Shown here piece by piece: positions 36,383-49,956 of a DNA stretch of 64,000 nt. Within the stretch, counting starts at the first letter, position 1. Every line of letters begins with the position of its first letter. Origin of the DNA: Scatophagus argus (lineage: Eukaryota > Chordata > Actinopteri > Scatophagidae); the NCBI RefSeq assembly GCF_020382885.2, contig NC_058497.1:23800330-23864329 (forward strand), in the 5' to 3' direction. The translations under genes and the position numbers were made by a program. Under the pieces are notes generated by a model that worked only from the letters and a program-made list of their open reading frames with translations, had not been told where the DNA came from and ran no database searches.

Positions 36383-38648
36383 CAGAGCTGGTAAAGATCA
36401 GTGGATGAATGATTGAAAGTGGAAGGCGCTATGTCAACTCCTGCACGGTTTCTCATTGTGATGCTCTCAGATGTGCCATTAAGACCGCACGTTGCACAAA
36501 GGGCTTTTTAGTGGTATTTTACTGTAATTATACTCGTTGTGAATTAATGACTGGAGCAGAGGATGAGGAAAGTAGAGACATCGTGGAAGTGGTATCCAAA
36601 AGGGTTTGGATAATCCCTCAGAAGCCATTGGGAGTGCTGTGGTTATCATTTGTATCTGTGTCCTTTCAGCAAACTCAGTGAAATCATCATCCCTCGTTCT
36701 GTGGAAGATCTGAGCACTTCCATTTACTGTAACTCTAAAATGGAAGTGTTTTTTTTTTTTAGCTGTTGGTGTGTGGGAGAAATTTCAAGCTTATCAGTCA
36801 GATAAAGTAACTAAAAAAAATACTCACTTTGGAGAGTTAATAAATACTGGGTAAGAAAGACTGACTGGGGAGACTCCACACATCGCAGTTAGAGAAACAT
36901 TTCAAACGTCTTTGCAAGAGATGACACCAACGTTGTTTTTTTTTTGGTCCTGTAACTGTCCTGACATACAGTCTTAAATAAAAGCAGCTCCTTATTAAAA
37001 TGTGTTACACAAAACAGAGCTCCAGATGTCATAAAATGATTTTATTTAGACACCACAAGACAATGAAATATTATTTCAGAATGTTTGCCTCCCAGCTGCC
37101 CAGCATGGGAAGTGAAAAACCGAGACCACGTGTGGTAACCGCAGAGCAAACAAAACAAAACCCCCCTCTGAACGTGTGGTATCTGCGCACAGGACTCTCC
37201 TCAAAATCCTTTATGAGTGACGTATGTCTCTAAGCACATAGATACTGTTTTTATGTAATGATGAATCCAAGGCGCGGTCACACAAATGGACGGTGCAACG
37301 TAGTGTTGGAGTCTGAAACAACCATCTGCTGGGTGTATAAACACAAAGGTTTGGGGGTCTTATCAGTGACCTTGTTCCGAGGGTCGCAGTGCATCAGGAG
37401 GTCCAACCTCAGTTTAACTTTTGCACATGCCACAAAAAAAGACCCCCTCTAAGCACACACCTCCAGTAGCCTCACCAGGATGCCTCATCATCACTGTGTC
37501 GAGTCTGCATTGTGTGTGAAGTTTATAAAAAAAGAAAGAGAGGCTGCTTTGATAATAATGATGCAGCGCCTGTGGCCAAAGGCTTTGTTTTTCTTTAAAA
37601 CACAGCGTGTATTTGAAAATTATGCAAAAATTCAACTTAATTTCAGACCTTTTCGATCATTTCTTGAAGCCAAGAAGAAAACAGGGTCCTTTATGGACCA
37701 AAACACAAACGTTTCATTTCTTATAGTCTGTTTTCTGTGAAGCGATGTGCTCATGTCTGTATACATCTTACCTATGGATTTTGAAGCTGGTGCTCTTGTG
37801 GTACATATTGTAGTTTGCCTTCACTTTGCACTTTCCACACATGGCTGCACAGCTGGGTTCAATATCACAATCCTGCCAGCAGGGTCTCACTCAAAGGGAG
37901 TGTTCTGCATATTTAGAAGCCTATCCTTTAGATCATTAACCTCATTGCTCAAACCAAAGCAAGTCGAAGTATTTAACTTGCATCTCTGCCTCTCGTTCAT
38001 GTTTAGTTATGTTTTAGCATGTATCTTTTGGAAGTTTGGGAAAAAGATTATGAGAACTCTGTGGTTAGTTTCATTGTTAGACATGCTGAGCTGTTGCCGA
38101 ATTTCCACAACAAATTAGGTGTTTCATTGCTTTTGGTTTGCCATTTAGATTTTAAAAAATTTCAAGTGTCTCTTTGAGCACAGAGGTATACTTTTATTCC
38201 GGTGAATCCCACCTGAGGAGGTAAGTAAACAGTTTCCAGGAGACCTGATCAATAGGGTCTTTGTGGCTCAGTTTGGACTCAGTTACAGTGCAGGTTACAT
38301 CCCCTTGCAGTTGGAGACTTTTATCTCTGACTCGGTTTCACTCTGCTAAATGAAGGACGGGCAACAATGGAAGGGAAGCATAAGGTGCTCTTCTGAAACA
38401 AGCCACTCATTGTTTCTTTCCTCCGTTTACACTGAAATAAAATACCTAATTTCAACGAGCACCAGCACGGCTGCTATTGGTCAGACTCTGCTGAACTCTA
38501 CAGCTGGTATCTGCCCCTGTTTGTGTATACAGGCAGGCACAGTTGCACTTAATTTAAGCATCAGTTTCTGGCTCTGTAGCATGAAAGTTACACACTGTTT
38601 CTCCTCTATGAAGAAGGCCTGAGATGAGTCAGTCCTTTCTTTTGCTCT
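36383..38648. other. Spacer between claudins B and C
   Basis: No gene recognised. The sequence is AT-rich with poly-T runs (36749 and 36935). Frames of up to 123 codons (37747-38118) have no domain, and their composition matches the surrounding spacer. Confidence 0.5.
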
Positions 38649-38654
38649 TTTATT
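38649..38654 (-). terminator. Candidate poly(A) signal of claudin C
   Basis: AATAAA on the - strand, about 320 bp past the stop codon of the claudin at 38974-39642. Confidence 0.55.
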
Positions 38655-38973
38655 TACAAAAACATGCCTTAATCAAAAATAATCTGCTTAGACATGTGTA
38701 AAAGTTTAACCAAAGTTTAGCCATCATGACGCAAGCAGAATGTCTCTGAGGAAAAAGCCACAATAAAATGTATGAAGACTAAAAATAAAATGTTAAAGGA
38801 ACTTAAGATGTCCACCACTACAGAGAAATTGTCATTACAAAAGCACATCATGTGACGTTACATCAGAGATTCATATTTCCTGTTTAAATCCAAGATGCTG
38901 CATTAACATCTATGCCACCAAACTGAGCACAAACTGGCTAACACTGGTCAACATATCTTCATCTGTCACATGC

Positions 38974-39642
38974 TCATACATAGTCTCTCCTGGTGTATCC
39001 ATTGACTGACATGGTCTTGACAGGATAGTAGTTCACCTGGGGAGGCATGGAGCCTCCACCGCTCGGCACTGTTGCTGCCACAGGTGGACAGGAGCAGCAG
39101 AGCAGGGCTCCACCCAGGATGAGCAGGCAGGAGGCAGCCCAGCCAAAGTACAAAGCATTACCAAACTCCCTCTTCCCCGTCTCCTCCAGCAGCGGGTCGT
39201 AAAAGCCCAGGACGATGACGTGCGCTGTCCAGGACACGGCCACCAGCAGCAGCAGCCCCGCCAGCACAAAGGTTACTCCAGCAGCCACCACCAGCCGCGG
39301 CTTGCTGCTCACATCACGGCTACAGTTGGTGCACTTGGCGCCAGCCACTGACAGACCGATGCCCACAATGCACAGCACCATGGAGACAATGACCAAAGCA
39401 CGAGCTGCTTGCAGGTCCGCTGGCAGTCCCAGCATGGAGTCGTGCACCTTGCAGTGCATCTGGCCTGTGCTCTGCACCGAACAGTTCATCCACAAGCCCT
39501 CCCAGATCACCTGGGAGATGACAATGTTCTGACCGATATAGGCAGCCACCCTCCACATGGGCAGGCCGCAGGCCACCATTACCCCCAGCCAGCCGGCCAC
39601 AGCCAGGATCATCCCAAGGATCTCCAAGCCTGCTGAATACAT
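38974..39642 (-). CDS. Claudin-3-like tight-junction protein (claudin C)
   Basis: Single-exon claudin of 222 residues. First loop W47-E-G-L-W51, C54 and C64. The second loop is altered to GFYDP where most array members have DFYNP. The tail is longer than in the neighbours ([20 protein letters not shown]) and ends YTRRDYV. The coding sequence is more GC-rich than its flanks and its TM3 is leucine/alanine rich ([14 protein letters not shown]). It is the last - strand member before the array flips orientation. The tail and GFYDP separate it from claudins A and B, so it may be an older paralogue. Confidence 0.92.
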   Translation of the reverse strand: MYSAGLEILGMILAVAGWLGVMVACGLPMWRVAAYIGQNIVISQVIWEGLWMNCSVQSTGQMHCKVHDSMLGLPADLQAARALVIVSMVLCIVGIGLSVAGAKCTNCSRDVSSKPRLVVAAGVTFVLAGLLLLVAVSWTAHVIVLGFYDPLLEETGKREFGNALYFGWAASCLLILGGALLCCSCPPVAATVPSGGGSMPPQVNYYPVKTMSVNGYTRRDYV

Positions 39643-39809
39643 AGCTGGGCTGCGGAGGAAGAAGGATCTGAACGAGACCAGGGATAGAAGGCCCTCTGTG
39701 TCCGCAGGCTCAACCCTCCTGAGATGAAGGCGATATCGGATCCCGTCGGCTCAAAGTCCAGCGTCTTTTAGTGAGAGAGAAAGTGAGAGGGAGAAACAGA
39801 TTCTACCTT

Positions 39810-39816
39810 CTTTATA
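39810..39816 (-). promoter_or_regulatory. TATA box of claudin C
   Basis: TATAAAG on the - strand, 168-174 bp before the start codon, almost the same spacing as in claudin A. Confidence 0.6.
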
Positions 39817-40979
39817 CAGCTTAGACAACTGAAGGTGGAGTCTGCTTAAGGAGGCATCATGTTTACCTTCCAACTCCATTTGTAGATGGGGACTACTTTG
39901 ATATTTGTAATAAAATTGCATTCATCTGGAATTTGTGTCACACGAGAAAACCATCAAAAATATTTTCTGACAACATATTTGTCAAGTACCTCTGGATTCA
40001 TAGATAAGAGTAAACTACATGTTGAATACATAAAGATTCTGTATGATTTTACACAGAAACGAGATATACAACAGTCGTTTATGTGACTGCGTGAAGATGC
40101 TTGAATCATCGTTCCATCTATGCCTTTTGAATTTGAAAAAGAGTATGTATATGCATATGTGACGTGTGCCAAAAAAATGCTGAATCACCATCTGAATGAG
40201 ATCTCAGTGCAAGAAAAAAGAGCAACAATGACAGGCCTTGTTTTCTTGCTGGTCGGCTACATAATCCCTCCTGGGAGGAAAAACGCTGGGTTAGAGGTAA
40301 CAGGCCTCATTGTTAGCGGGCATGTATGAGATGTTTTCCTTAGCATGGGGCACAGGTGGTTAAATATCTAAATAAACTAAACTAATAAAAACACACATAG
40401 GATGTCAGACTGGTAGTTTATGACATGACATCCTCTTCAGTCTCCACGGGACACACCATTGCTTACACCGAAACATTAATACATGCCTGGGACTTAAAGG
40501 TAGGTCGTCTGTGTAACCAATCCCTTCACTCAATACCCCCTTTGTATATGATCATTTGTTGGAATCCTCAAACAACGAAGAGAATAATTACTTTTAGACT
40601 AAAACACTTCTTTGTGAGCAAGTCTGTTGAACAAGAAACTTTAAATTACGGTGATCTCACTTCACAGGTTTCATCCTATCGTCATATCTGCAGCTGCAAA
40701 TCGCTCACCTACAAATCTAAACAAAGAAAAGACACTGTGTGAGGCTCTGAAATATCCAACTTTCTCTCAAAAATCCCACCTCCTTTTCTGTCGCGTTCAG
40801 GTGGGAATGTCTTCCCGGCGCTTGTTCGTTGTTTGATAGACAACAGGGCCGTTGAGGTTGGCTGACAGGCGAGCTGTGTCAGTTCAAGCTCCTCTCTAAT
40901 TAACAGAGGTCACCTGGGGTCAGTGGTCGGGATGAATGTCTCTGCTATCTGCTGGCTGACCCCCTCCACAGACACACAT

Positions 40980-41017
<38 letters not shown>

Positions 41018-41939
41018 GACAGGAACCTCAGCATCCGGACAAGTTATGTAAATGTGATTAAGTGGGAATTTTTTTTCCATTCCAGAAGCATAAGTTTAAT
41101 TCAACAATAAAGACACCCTTGCAGGTACTGGTGGCTTTAAGACCTCAAGATGCTCTGGTGAGTACAAAGAGAAGGGTGACACGTTTGTAGAGAAACACTT
41201 GCACTCTTTGTTTTACAGGCAGGGGGAGCCACTGTTCTGTTTCTGCCTGCTTTGTGTTGAGGAGGTTTTGCACCCGTCTGTTACAGTGGATTAGCATGTG
41301 TGCATTTCTGATATCACGTGTTTACAAAATGATTTAGTGTTTACACACGCAAAAATCTGGTCGGTTGAATCAACTGCAACTTTTAGATATTTTTCTAAAA
41401 CACAGTTTTATCTCAGAACTCATCCTGATTTTGCTTGATTTTTTTATTTTATTTAAATTGCCTTTTGTTTTATCTTACTTTGCTTGAATTTGTTTTATGT
41501 GGTTAATTTAAGGATTTTATAGTATGAAGCAGGTGCTCAACAGCACAGAATTTTACACATTTCACCCTTCTGATGTCTTGTTTTATTAATCCTTTGACTA
41601 TTTCTGAAGTGACTAACAGGTGTTGAAATATCAGTCAGGCGGATTTTGGTTTTAATATGCAGCTGGCTGAAGTTTTTGTTCTGGGAGTGCTGAGTATAAG
41701 GGAGTTCCTATTTCAAAGAAAAACACATTTTTGTTTCTCAGAAATCCCAGCTGCCAATGTTCAGAATACTGAGAAACTCTGTGGTTAACCAGATATCATC
41801 AGATAAAACCAGATTCAACACGAATCATAACAGCACATGCCGAAAACATCCTGTGGACGTATATGAATTTACATACACATGAATGGAAAAACGAGCAGCG
41901 TTACCGTGCAGCAGTCACACAAGTTCACAAACATGAAAT

Positions 41940-42297
41940 AAAAAGAAGAAGAAGAATAAACTTTATTGACAGTATATGTATTTTTACATACATACACTGA
42001 ATTCGTCTTCTGTATTTGACCCATCCTTAGTTGAACACACATGCAACACCCAGCAAATTACATGCAGTGAAACACACACAGGAGCAGTGGGCAGCATCAA
42101 GCGCCTGGGGAGCATATTGGGGGGTTAAGTGCCTTGCTCAAGGGCACATCAGCCGGCTTATGAAGGGGGGGAGCATTTTTTCGCATTAATCACTCCACCA
42201 CACCCAAATTTTTCCTGCCCGTCCGGTGGGGGAATCGAATTGGTGACCCTCCGATCACAAGTCGCTTCTCCAACCTCCAGGCCACGGCTGCCCCCCC
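41940..42297 (-). mobile_element. tRNA-derived SINE
   Basis: Read on the - strand, the head (from about 42297) has a pol III A-box-like TGGCCTGGAGG (42274-42284) and a B-box-like ATTCGATTCC (about 42231-42241), both from a tRNA-related region. The body includes TGCCCTTGAGCAAGGCACTT and a GATGGGTCAAATACAGAAGA segment common in fish repeats, and it ends in AATAAAGTTTATTCTTCTTC. The order of parts is that of a full-length SINE. I cannot see a clear target-site duplication and do not name the family. Confidence 0.7.
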
Positions 42298-42332
42298 AAA
42301 AAAACAACAGAGCTGCAAAGCTGTCTGTGTGT

Positions 42333-42406
42333 TTAGAATGAGACGTCATTAAGGTCCCTGTTGGTGTGATGGTCAGCTGTCCCAATACTTTTGTCTATAT
42401 AGTGTA
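42333..42406. mobile_element. Tc1/mariner terminal remnant
   Basis: The end TGTCCCAATACTTTTGTCTA followed by TATAGTGTA is a well-known terminal-repeat type of fish Tc1/mariner elements, and the preceding CCCTGTTGGTGTGATGGTCA also matches their subterminal sequence. Only one end is present and no transposase is in reach. It lies about 35 bp from the SINE head. Confidence 0.6.
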
Positions 42407-45400
42407 TCTTGAGCTTTCCAAGAGGTCTGTTAATACTCACCACACGCTTTCAAAACACAGACAAAACATGTGAATTATTACAGCTGTATCACCCCTGCAA
42501 AATTTGACTTTTAAATCTTTATTGGTCGCTTTCAGGGTCTTGACTTGCACTTATTTGTATTTGTTGAATTGTGACATTGACTTTCCATAATGCAATTTTA
42601 TTTTATTTTTTTATTATGAGAGACTTTTTATTAAAATAAAATCACATATGCGACTGTCCTTTAGACAAAAATGCATTCAAATTTAAATGTTGTTTTCAGT
42701 CCACTGCCTGTCATAGGATATTTATCAACGTGCAGTTCATGTAGCCACTTGCAGAGCACCTTGCTACATATTCACCTGTCATGGGAGTGGGAGCGAGTCT
42801 GACCGGTTTCTGTGAGGCCTACTCTGTGATGTCGTTTCTTCACAGCACACTTTACTTCATGCCAACAATGATCACAAGATTCTTCACTACCGATACTGTC
42901 TACATTTAATTCAAACATGCAGTTCTTTAGATTTTGTCGTTTTTCTGTATAAAGACAGATGTGCGTCAGTGTTAAAAACCAACAACACATTACAAATTAT
43001 TAATGCGTGCAGAGTGAAGTCTAGTGATGCGTGATGTAAACCACATTTTAGGAAGTTAAACACCTATGAAGCAGAAATGTACGGAAGCAAAAGTCATCGG
43101 TACATATTGTCTTATTTCCTGTTAGTGCACACAAATGAAGAACTAAAAAGTGCCCCCAGAACAAAATACAAACCCTCAGTCTTTCCCTATTTCACAACCA
43201 GAAGGGCTCACATCCTGACTTGCACGTCAGTGATTGTCTCTGGATGACATTTACGCTGCTGGACTTCTCACACATAAACTCTCTCATTAAAACATATATA
43301 TGTTAAATATATATATGTTATATTATGTTAAAGATATTCTATTGCTCTTGATGTGACGCTTTGCCTTCTAGGAAAGATGATTTAATAATTTCCGACTTCA
43401 TGTTTTTTGTGATGATTATGTCCAAGCACACATGACTCACTGGGAGCCTACAAAGTCAACAACGGTGCTGAAATTACCTACTGAAACTGTGACTGTACCT
43501 GAACAATGGCCTCAGGGCTCGCCGTGATGACGTCACTCTCACACACACTCTCACACACACTGACACATGAAACCGCAAGTTCTTCCATCTCTTAAAAAAA
43601 ACAAAAACCAAAACAGTGTAACTCTTGGCAACTTTCATTACATCAAAAAAAGTAAAACGTTTTTTTCAGAGACACATACCAACACCACATCTCATGCCTC
43701 AGTCAGCTGCTCCAAACACCTGCCTTCCTAAAACTGCACATTAATACATTCATAATACTACTATTGTGTCTGTGTCTGTTCTCACTTGTCCATGAGCTTT
43801 TTCAAGGATGACAAAAACATGACCTCATGACTGTTTTTTAAAACAGCAGTAGATCCTGACATTTTAATATCTCACATTTTTAACATTTAACATATAAGAG
43901 GTTTGTCACTGAAAACAAGCAAAACGCATTAAGAACTCCGTGATCTGTCCATGATCGGGTATCTTTTAAAGGTAAACAGCCAGATGACACTGGACGAGAG
44001 GCGGGACACGCCTTGGACAGGCGCCACAATGGTGACTGTATTAAAAACTAATCACCACTGAATTCGGATTAGAATTAGCAGTAAGAACTAACTAAAAACA
44101 CAATGTCGGAGAAATCAACTGAAAGTAATTCAAGAGTCCAAAGAGAAACAGTTTTACATTTAAACTTTAAACTTTTTTCTGCTAAAGCAGTCAAGTAAAC
44201 CAGGAGCCAAAACATGTTGGTCCGTCTGTATCTGACGAGTGTTGCCAGAGTGCGGACCTATTCCGACTTTTTCCTTTCTCCATGCGGCCAATAATTAGGG
44301 AATTAGATTTGCTAGAAATCTCTGCTTATAAGAAAATTATTTGTAATTTCCCACCCTGAACATTTAAAATGTGCTTCCACATTCACACACACGTGTATAT
44401 TTAATTCATACCTTAACTTGATTTAAAGTGAATTTGGAAAGCACGGCTGTGGTTTAAAAGACTAGACAGTTAAACAATAACCTGAACTCTTGACTGCACT
44501 GCAGGTCTGATATGCATAATGAGCCTAAGTGAAGGGTTGGTTAGTGTGAGTGAGAGCCAGAGTTGGCCGTTACTGTGAAGTCTGGGCCTGCCTCAGACTA
44601 CCTGCTGCCACTTGTCGCGTCGCCTCCCTCTGGCATTTTCTCACGGCTGCTCGAGTCAAACCTCTCACAGGTTTGTGCTGCTGAATTTGTGCTGTTACCT
44701 ATTTGCAAAGTTGTCTCAGTGAGGAAACTTTTTATCAAAATGATCTAACTACTACACAAAACGTATCAGCTGAATATGCTGAAATTTTGACACTATCACA
44801 CCTTTTACTTTCAAACACACAAAGCTTTGTGCAACCAGCTACCGTTAGCATGACTGCGTTTTACTCTCAGGCTGATTATTGTAAAAAACAAAAACGGATT
44901 TTGCACGTATATTATTATTTTGCCTCTGATACAGTGCTTTGTGAGGGTACTGAGGTTGCGTATTAGATCATCCTTTACAATATGTGATTTTTTTTCCCAA
45001 AACAAATGAGACGTGTGACTGTGGCCTGTTTGAGGCCTGTCGGGACTAATCTCACCATCTCTCCTCAGATTCTTAATTGTTGACATTCCTCTGTGCCTCC
45101 TTGTATGTGGAACCCAATCTCCATAGTCAGGCTGGAGTAGCTTTAATGATCCTACCTTGGATAAAATAGAGGCATTATAGTCCTAACGGTAGTTTTGGCT
45201 CTTAAACACTGCCTCTATTCATTTCTGAAACAATCTGATTCTTTCTCTGCCTCTCTTTGCCCCTCTCAGGATTCCCTCTTTCTTGCAACAGTCTGTCAAC
45301 TGGAATCACTTGGCATAGTGTTTGCCATTTCCCCAACATCTCCCCTCCTGCTGTCTTCTCGCTGCCGAGGAAAACTATCGATAAATCAGGTGGGACCCCT

Positions 45401-46419
45401 GGACTGCAGAGCGTGCGTTTCCCCGTCTTAACACCCTGTAGGAGAAGCCGATCAGCCTTTGAGGACTCGCATCACCGCAAGGTCAGCTTTGATCTGCTTT
45501 TTGTTCACTCACAGGTTTCTGTTCACGCATGCTCGTGTAAAATTGTTTAATTAATTGTTGATTATTTGGATTATTATTAAAATTGTTAAAAGTTTTTTGT
45601 TTTCTGCACATTAAAGAAATATATTCACTGACATGGCCTTCGGCTGTGCCACTGATGTTGCACTACTGTGCGAGTTGGTCAGTTTAAATCTGTGTAATCA
45701 GAGTCAGATATGAGGACTGATTAACGGCAGAGTGGTGTCAGAGTATTTACCCAACCAGCTGCATTCTTTAATAGTTTACAAAAGTCATTCAGTTATTAAG
45801 GATTGGATAAACATTTTAACACGTTTCTGTGTTTCCATTCGTGACATCAACAAAAACTTGGCATCAACTGATCAGGTCATTTTCTAAACAGTCGAGATCA
45901 TAAAGGAAGTGAAAACACATTTCTGACAGATTTTTTTTTTCAAAAATACTTGACACTTTGGGGGTTTTTTTAGGCTTTTTTGAAGTCTAAAAATGGAAAT
46001 GACGGAGACAACATGACTGTCTTGTGCTTGAGTTACGAAGGTGCTCATTAAGTGCTCATTTATGTTCTGAAAATGCTGACATTTTGTATATGCATGACTT
46101 TAACATGACAATAGCAAAGTATTTACAGACACTGTTATCGCAGTACTTAACAGAAAACATATAAAAAGAAAATCAGAAACCACAAACGTTGCATAATTGT
46201 CAATATGACATTTTGAAGGTGTGGCTGCTGCTATTTTTTAAAGTCTGCTAAAGTAATACCTGTGAGTCACAGTGTGACTATTGCACCTGCAGTGATTACC
46301 TGACTGAGACAAAAACTGACACGATGAGACATGCCCACGGCTGGGGGTTGGGGAAGTCAGGGTAGTCATCACGTCACAGCTCTGTGTGGCAGATTACTAA
46401 GCCCCTCCTGGGTCAAGTG

Positions 46420-46426
46420 TATAAAA
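46420..46426 (+). promoter_or_regulatory. TATA box of claudin D
   Basis: TATAAAA, 132-138 bp upstream of the claudin D start, followed by CACCCGG. This is the clearest TATA box on the + side of the array. Confidence 0.7.
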
Positions 46427-46557
46427 CACCCGGTCTAACCTTGCCCAAACATTTACTCTTGGGGAACCTCTCAAGTGAGACTTAACCGACTTCCAGAGAC
46501 ACAGCTTTTGGACCTTTTTTTCTTTGAACGACTGCACGAGAAGCTTTCTAAGGAAAC

Positions 46558-47181
46558 ATGGTGGCGGCTGGCCTTCAGATGTTGGGCATTGCCCTGTGCA
46601 TTATTGGCTGGATTGGGATCATTGTTGTCTGCGCCCTGCCCCAATGGAAAGTAACAGCTTTCATCGGCCAGAACATTGTGACTGCTCAAACCTCTTGGGA
46701 GGGCATCTGGATGAACTGTGTGGTCCAGAGCACAGGCCAGATGCAGTGCAAGGTTTACGACTCAATGCTGGCTCTTTCTCAGGACCTCCAGGCTGCCCGC
46801 GCCCTCACCATCATCGCTATCCTCATCGGCATCATTGCCATCCTCTTGGCCATCGCAGGGGGCAAATGCACCAACTGCGTGGAGGATGAGAGCTCCAAAT
46901 CCAAAATTGGAGTGGCAGCCGGTGTGATCTTCATCATTTCTGGTGTTTTGTGCCTCATCCCTGTGTGCTGGACAGCACACTCTGTCATAAGGGACTTCTA
47001 CAATCCATTGCTGGCGAACTCTCAGAAAAACGAGCTTGGAGCTGCACTGTTCATCGGCTGGGGAGCCTCAGCCCTCCTCATCCTGGGTGGTGGATTGCTC
47101 TGCGCCAACTGCCCTCCCAAGGATAACTACTCTGCCAAGTACTCAGCTGCCCGTTCAGCTGGACCCAAAGACTACGTCTGA
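46558..47181 (+). CDS. Claudin-4-like tight-junction protein (claudin D)
   Basis: Single-exon claudin of 207 residues and the first + strand member. First loop W47-E-G-I-W51 with C54 and C64. Position 29 of PQW is Q where every other array member has M (PMW). The second loop is [14 protein letters not shown]. The short tail [20 protein letters not shown] ends PKDYV. The start ATG has a strong context (AACATGG). All four helices and the PDZ end are intact. A short TATA-to-ATG distance and a poly(A) signal 415 bp after the stop define a compact unit. Confidence 0.94.
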   Translation: MVAAGLQMLGIALCIIGWIGIIVVCALPQWKVTAFIGQNIVTAQTSWEGIWMNCVVQSTGQMQCKVYDSMLALSQDLQAARALTIIAILIGIIAILLAIAGGKCTNCVEDESSKSKIGVAAGVIFIISGVLCLIPVCWTAHSVIRDFYNPLLANSQKNELGAALFIGWGASALLILGGGLLCANCPPKDNYSAKYSAARSAGPKDYV

Positions 47182-47595
47182 GGAGAGAGAAGAAAAAATG
47201 TCAATGTCAAGAGACTGAAAAAAAGAGACTTGAACTGAATGCTTTAAGGTCCATGAGATTGATTTGTATTGCCACAGTAGGCCTGATTTTAATTCAAAGG
47301 GATTTAATTGTGCTCTCAGTTTGTTTTGATGTTTTCATGGTGAGTTAGAGCACTTCAGAATCTGCTTCATCAGCAGCAAGATAATGAGATGTGCGCCACA
47401 CCCAAAGCTGTTAGTGTGGACTGAGAAACAAAACGCTTGATCAACAGGAGTGAGAATAAAAGACATACAGAAAGTGGAACAACATTTAAGATTGATTAAT
47501 TGAATTTGTATTACTTTTACTTTTCAACCCTTTGTCACTTTTTACGTTATCATTTCAATTTAAAATATGTGTTACTGTGACTGTCTGAAATTGTA

Positions 47596-47601
47596 AATAA
47601 A
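47596..47601 (+). terminator. Poly(A) signal of claudin D
   Basis: AATAAA about 415 bp after the stop codon, followed by TTCTTTTTTATTG and a TG-rich stretch (GTTTGTGTGT) typical of a downstream element. Confidence 0.65.
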
Positions 47602-48610
47602 AATTCTTTTTTATTGACACAAAAGTATCATGTTTGTGTGTTCTTTAAGATTTTATTACATGTTATTAGAACAGCTGGAGTGGAGGATTCAGGAAGAAGA
47701 CATAAAGTGGGACTCTGGTAGACACAACCCATAAAATTTAACTGTTTAATTAAAAGCAATAATATAAAAGTAAAGGCAAAATTCTACAAATACACCTGAT
47801 TTACTAACCCTGAAAAATCTTATTTGAGAGTTGATATGAATAGTACAACATAAGCATGTAAAAAAGCAGTAAGATACAGCATGAGTTATATGCACATCAA
47901 ATAGTTGTTGAAGTTGTGAAAGTTGTTCATGAATATTTCTCAAAGTTCAGGAAACTTACAGGATTATTCCCAGTGTCATTAACTGTCCAACACTGCCCCT
48001 TGCTGTAAACAAAAGAACACATCCTGTAGTTTGTCTCCCATATGCTCATGTGTAAAAACCCACCTTCAGTTCAGTGGTAAGACATTCAGATTTCAAAAGC
48101 ATACTGCAGATGTTTTCATTGCTAAATAAGATCACTTGTGCTTTTGAGTGTCGTTCAGACCTGACACCTGAATCCACATTACAGCAGTTTCTCACAGGTT
48201 ACCTCATGAGCAGGTTGGGTTGATATCACATTTACTGTACAGTGTTTATTAAACACTTTTGGGAAAAAAGTTGGTTCTTTGATCACGTTTCATATCAATG
48301 TCATTGAAAGTTTATAAAGGTCAGAATTTAGTCAGTCAATTTGTCAGTTTTCCTTAAAAGTGCGCTTTTGTATCCCAGCTTTTTCGGGTGAAATCTTTGT
48401 CATTTAGGGAATAAAAGACTGACGGATAACAACGCAATTTTTTATTTGTTTGTTTGTATCTGACCTTGAAGCTGTGGATTCTAGCAGGTCAGCACTACTA
48501 AAGGTCACTGGGTCTCTGTTTGTGTGTAAACACCTGTGGACCAATGGGAGCTCTGGACTGTGGTTTCACATACCCTCATGTCTGCATCCCTTCTTATCAC
48601 AAGACAGCCC

Positions 48611-48617
48611 ATAAATA
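48611..48617 (+). promoter_or_regulatory. TATA-like box of claudin E
   Basis: CATAAATAG, 62-68 bp upstream of the claudin E start, preceded by GACAGCC. The 47602-48610 spacer has no gene. Confidence 0.5.
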
Positions 48618-48678
48618 GAAGCTCACATCAGCCCACTCGTCTCTGTCTCTCTGTGGATTTTAATGCAAATCTGCCAAA

Positions 48679-49314
48679 ATGGTTTCTCAGGGTATTCAGC
48701 TCATCGGTATGTCGATGGCTGTGATCGGCTGGGTGATGGTCATCGCAGTGTGCGCCATGCCCATGTGGAAGGTCACTGCCTTCGTTGGAGCCAACATCAT
48801 CACGGCTCAGACTATCTGGCAGGGCATGTGGATGAACTGCGTGGTGCAGAGTACAGGCCAGATGCAGTGCAAGATGTATGATTCGATGCTGGCTCTGCCC
48901 CAGGACCTGCAGGCTGCTCGCGCCATGATCATCATCTCCATCCTGACTGGAATCTTTGGAGTGATTTTGTCAATCGCTGGCGGGAAATGCACTAACTGCA
49001 TCGAGGACGAGCGGTCCAAGGCGAAGGCTTGCATCCTGTCTGGGGTTTTGTTCATCGTCTCGGGGTTGCTCTGTCTCATTCCGGTATCCTGGTCTGCCAA
49101 CACCATCATCAACAACTTCTACAACCCGCTTATTATCGAAGAGCAGAGGTACGAGTTAGGATCGGCGCTGTATATCGGCTGGGCGGCTGCTGCGCTGCTG
49201 CTGATGGGAGGGGGGCTACTGTGTTGGAACTGTCCGCCCAAACACGAACACCCCCACTATGTACCCAAATTCACACCTGTGAAATCGATCTCCACGACAA
49301 GAGAATATGTATAA
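48679..49314 (+). CDS. Claudin-4-like tight-junction protein (claudin E)
   Basis: Single-exon claudin of 211 residues. The first-loop signature is W47-Q-G-M-W51 with C54 and C64, and Q-G-M replaces the E-G-L/I of the other members. The second loop is INNFYNPLIIEEQ. The fourth helix [16 protein letters not shown] is followed by a His-rich turn (CPPKHEHPHY) and the C-terminus TTREYV, still a PDZ ligand. The signature tryptophan, both loop cysteines and the helices are intact. The His/Pro tail and the QGM variant make it distinct from claudin D, so this is not a very recent duplicate. Confidence 0.93.
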   Translation: MVSQGIQLIGMSMAVIGWVMVIAVCAMPMWKVTAFVGANIITAQTIWQGMWMNCVVQSTGQMQCKMYDSMLALPQDLQAARAMIIISILTGIFGVILSIAGGKCTNCIEDERSKAKACILSGVLFIVSGLLCLIPVSWSANTIINNFYNPLIIEEQRYELGSALYIGWAAAALLLMGGGLLCWNCPPKHEHPHYVPKFTPVKSISTTREYV

Positions 49315-49956
49315 GATGCTTCCTGCGTGGACTCCAGGATAAGGTCACAGCAATGGCAACAGAGAGAAGCGATCTTGATTTGCTTTAAAACATATTTTAC
49401 TCGGCTTTGTACAGTAGCATAAAATCACCAGCTGATTCCTGAGTTTCGATTGTAGTTACTGAATGTGTCTGTGACCTCTTTCAGCTGACGTTTTGTCTGG
49501 TTGAGCAAGTTTAACTAAAAACATAAATAATGTCTTCATTGCACTTAGTTGTGCCCTGCAGGAATTTCACTGTCACACCTGATGGAACGGCGCCATCATC
49601 AATGTTATAACGTCTGCTGTGGAAAGTCTGCACACGTAAACAGACATTTTTAATCTGTATCGTGACTGGTTTGTGAATAACTAGAAATAGTGCCAAGACT
49701 GCATTTAATCCTTGTAAATATTTGGTCAGATTATTGTCAATGCTTCACAGTGTCATTCAGATGTTAACATGTCAGCAAATAAGTGCAGGAAGACGATACA
49801 GCTTCCTTGAGCAAATTTGCATTGATTACATCTGTCTAAATAACAAGAAGAGGTTTCCCTCGTTACTTTCTGACTGGTTGTCACTTTTTGTTTTCACAAA
49901 GTCTGCCGATTCCACCATTATATTTCTGTGTTTCTGTTTCTTGTTCTGTTACTGTA

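Larger units (their letters stand above)
39817..46419. other. Spacer between the divergent halves of the claudin array
   Basis: About 6.6 kb with no supported gene. It holds a (CA)n run at 40981-41015, a SINE at 41940-42297, a Tc1/mariner end at 42333-42406, AT-rich sequence with ATATATATGTT repeats at 43295-43330, and CACTCTCACACACA repeats at 43540-43565. Because claudin genes point away from it on both sides, it is the natural place for shared enhancers, but no specific element is proven. Confidence 0.5.

Noticed and set aside
37747-38118. 123-codon + frame between claudins B and C
   Set aside because: There is no recognisable domain, no promoter and no related sequence in the window. This length is within chance for AT-poor fish spacer.
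42227-42290. Possible tRNA gene from A-box and B-box-like motifs
   Set aside because: No cloverleaf can be folded from the flanking sequence, and the motifs sit in the head of a SINE with a body and tail typical of retroposons.
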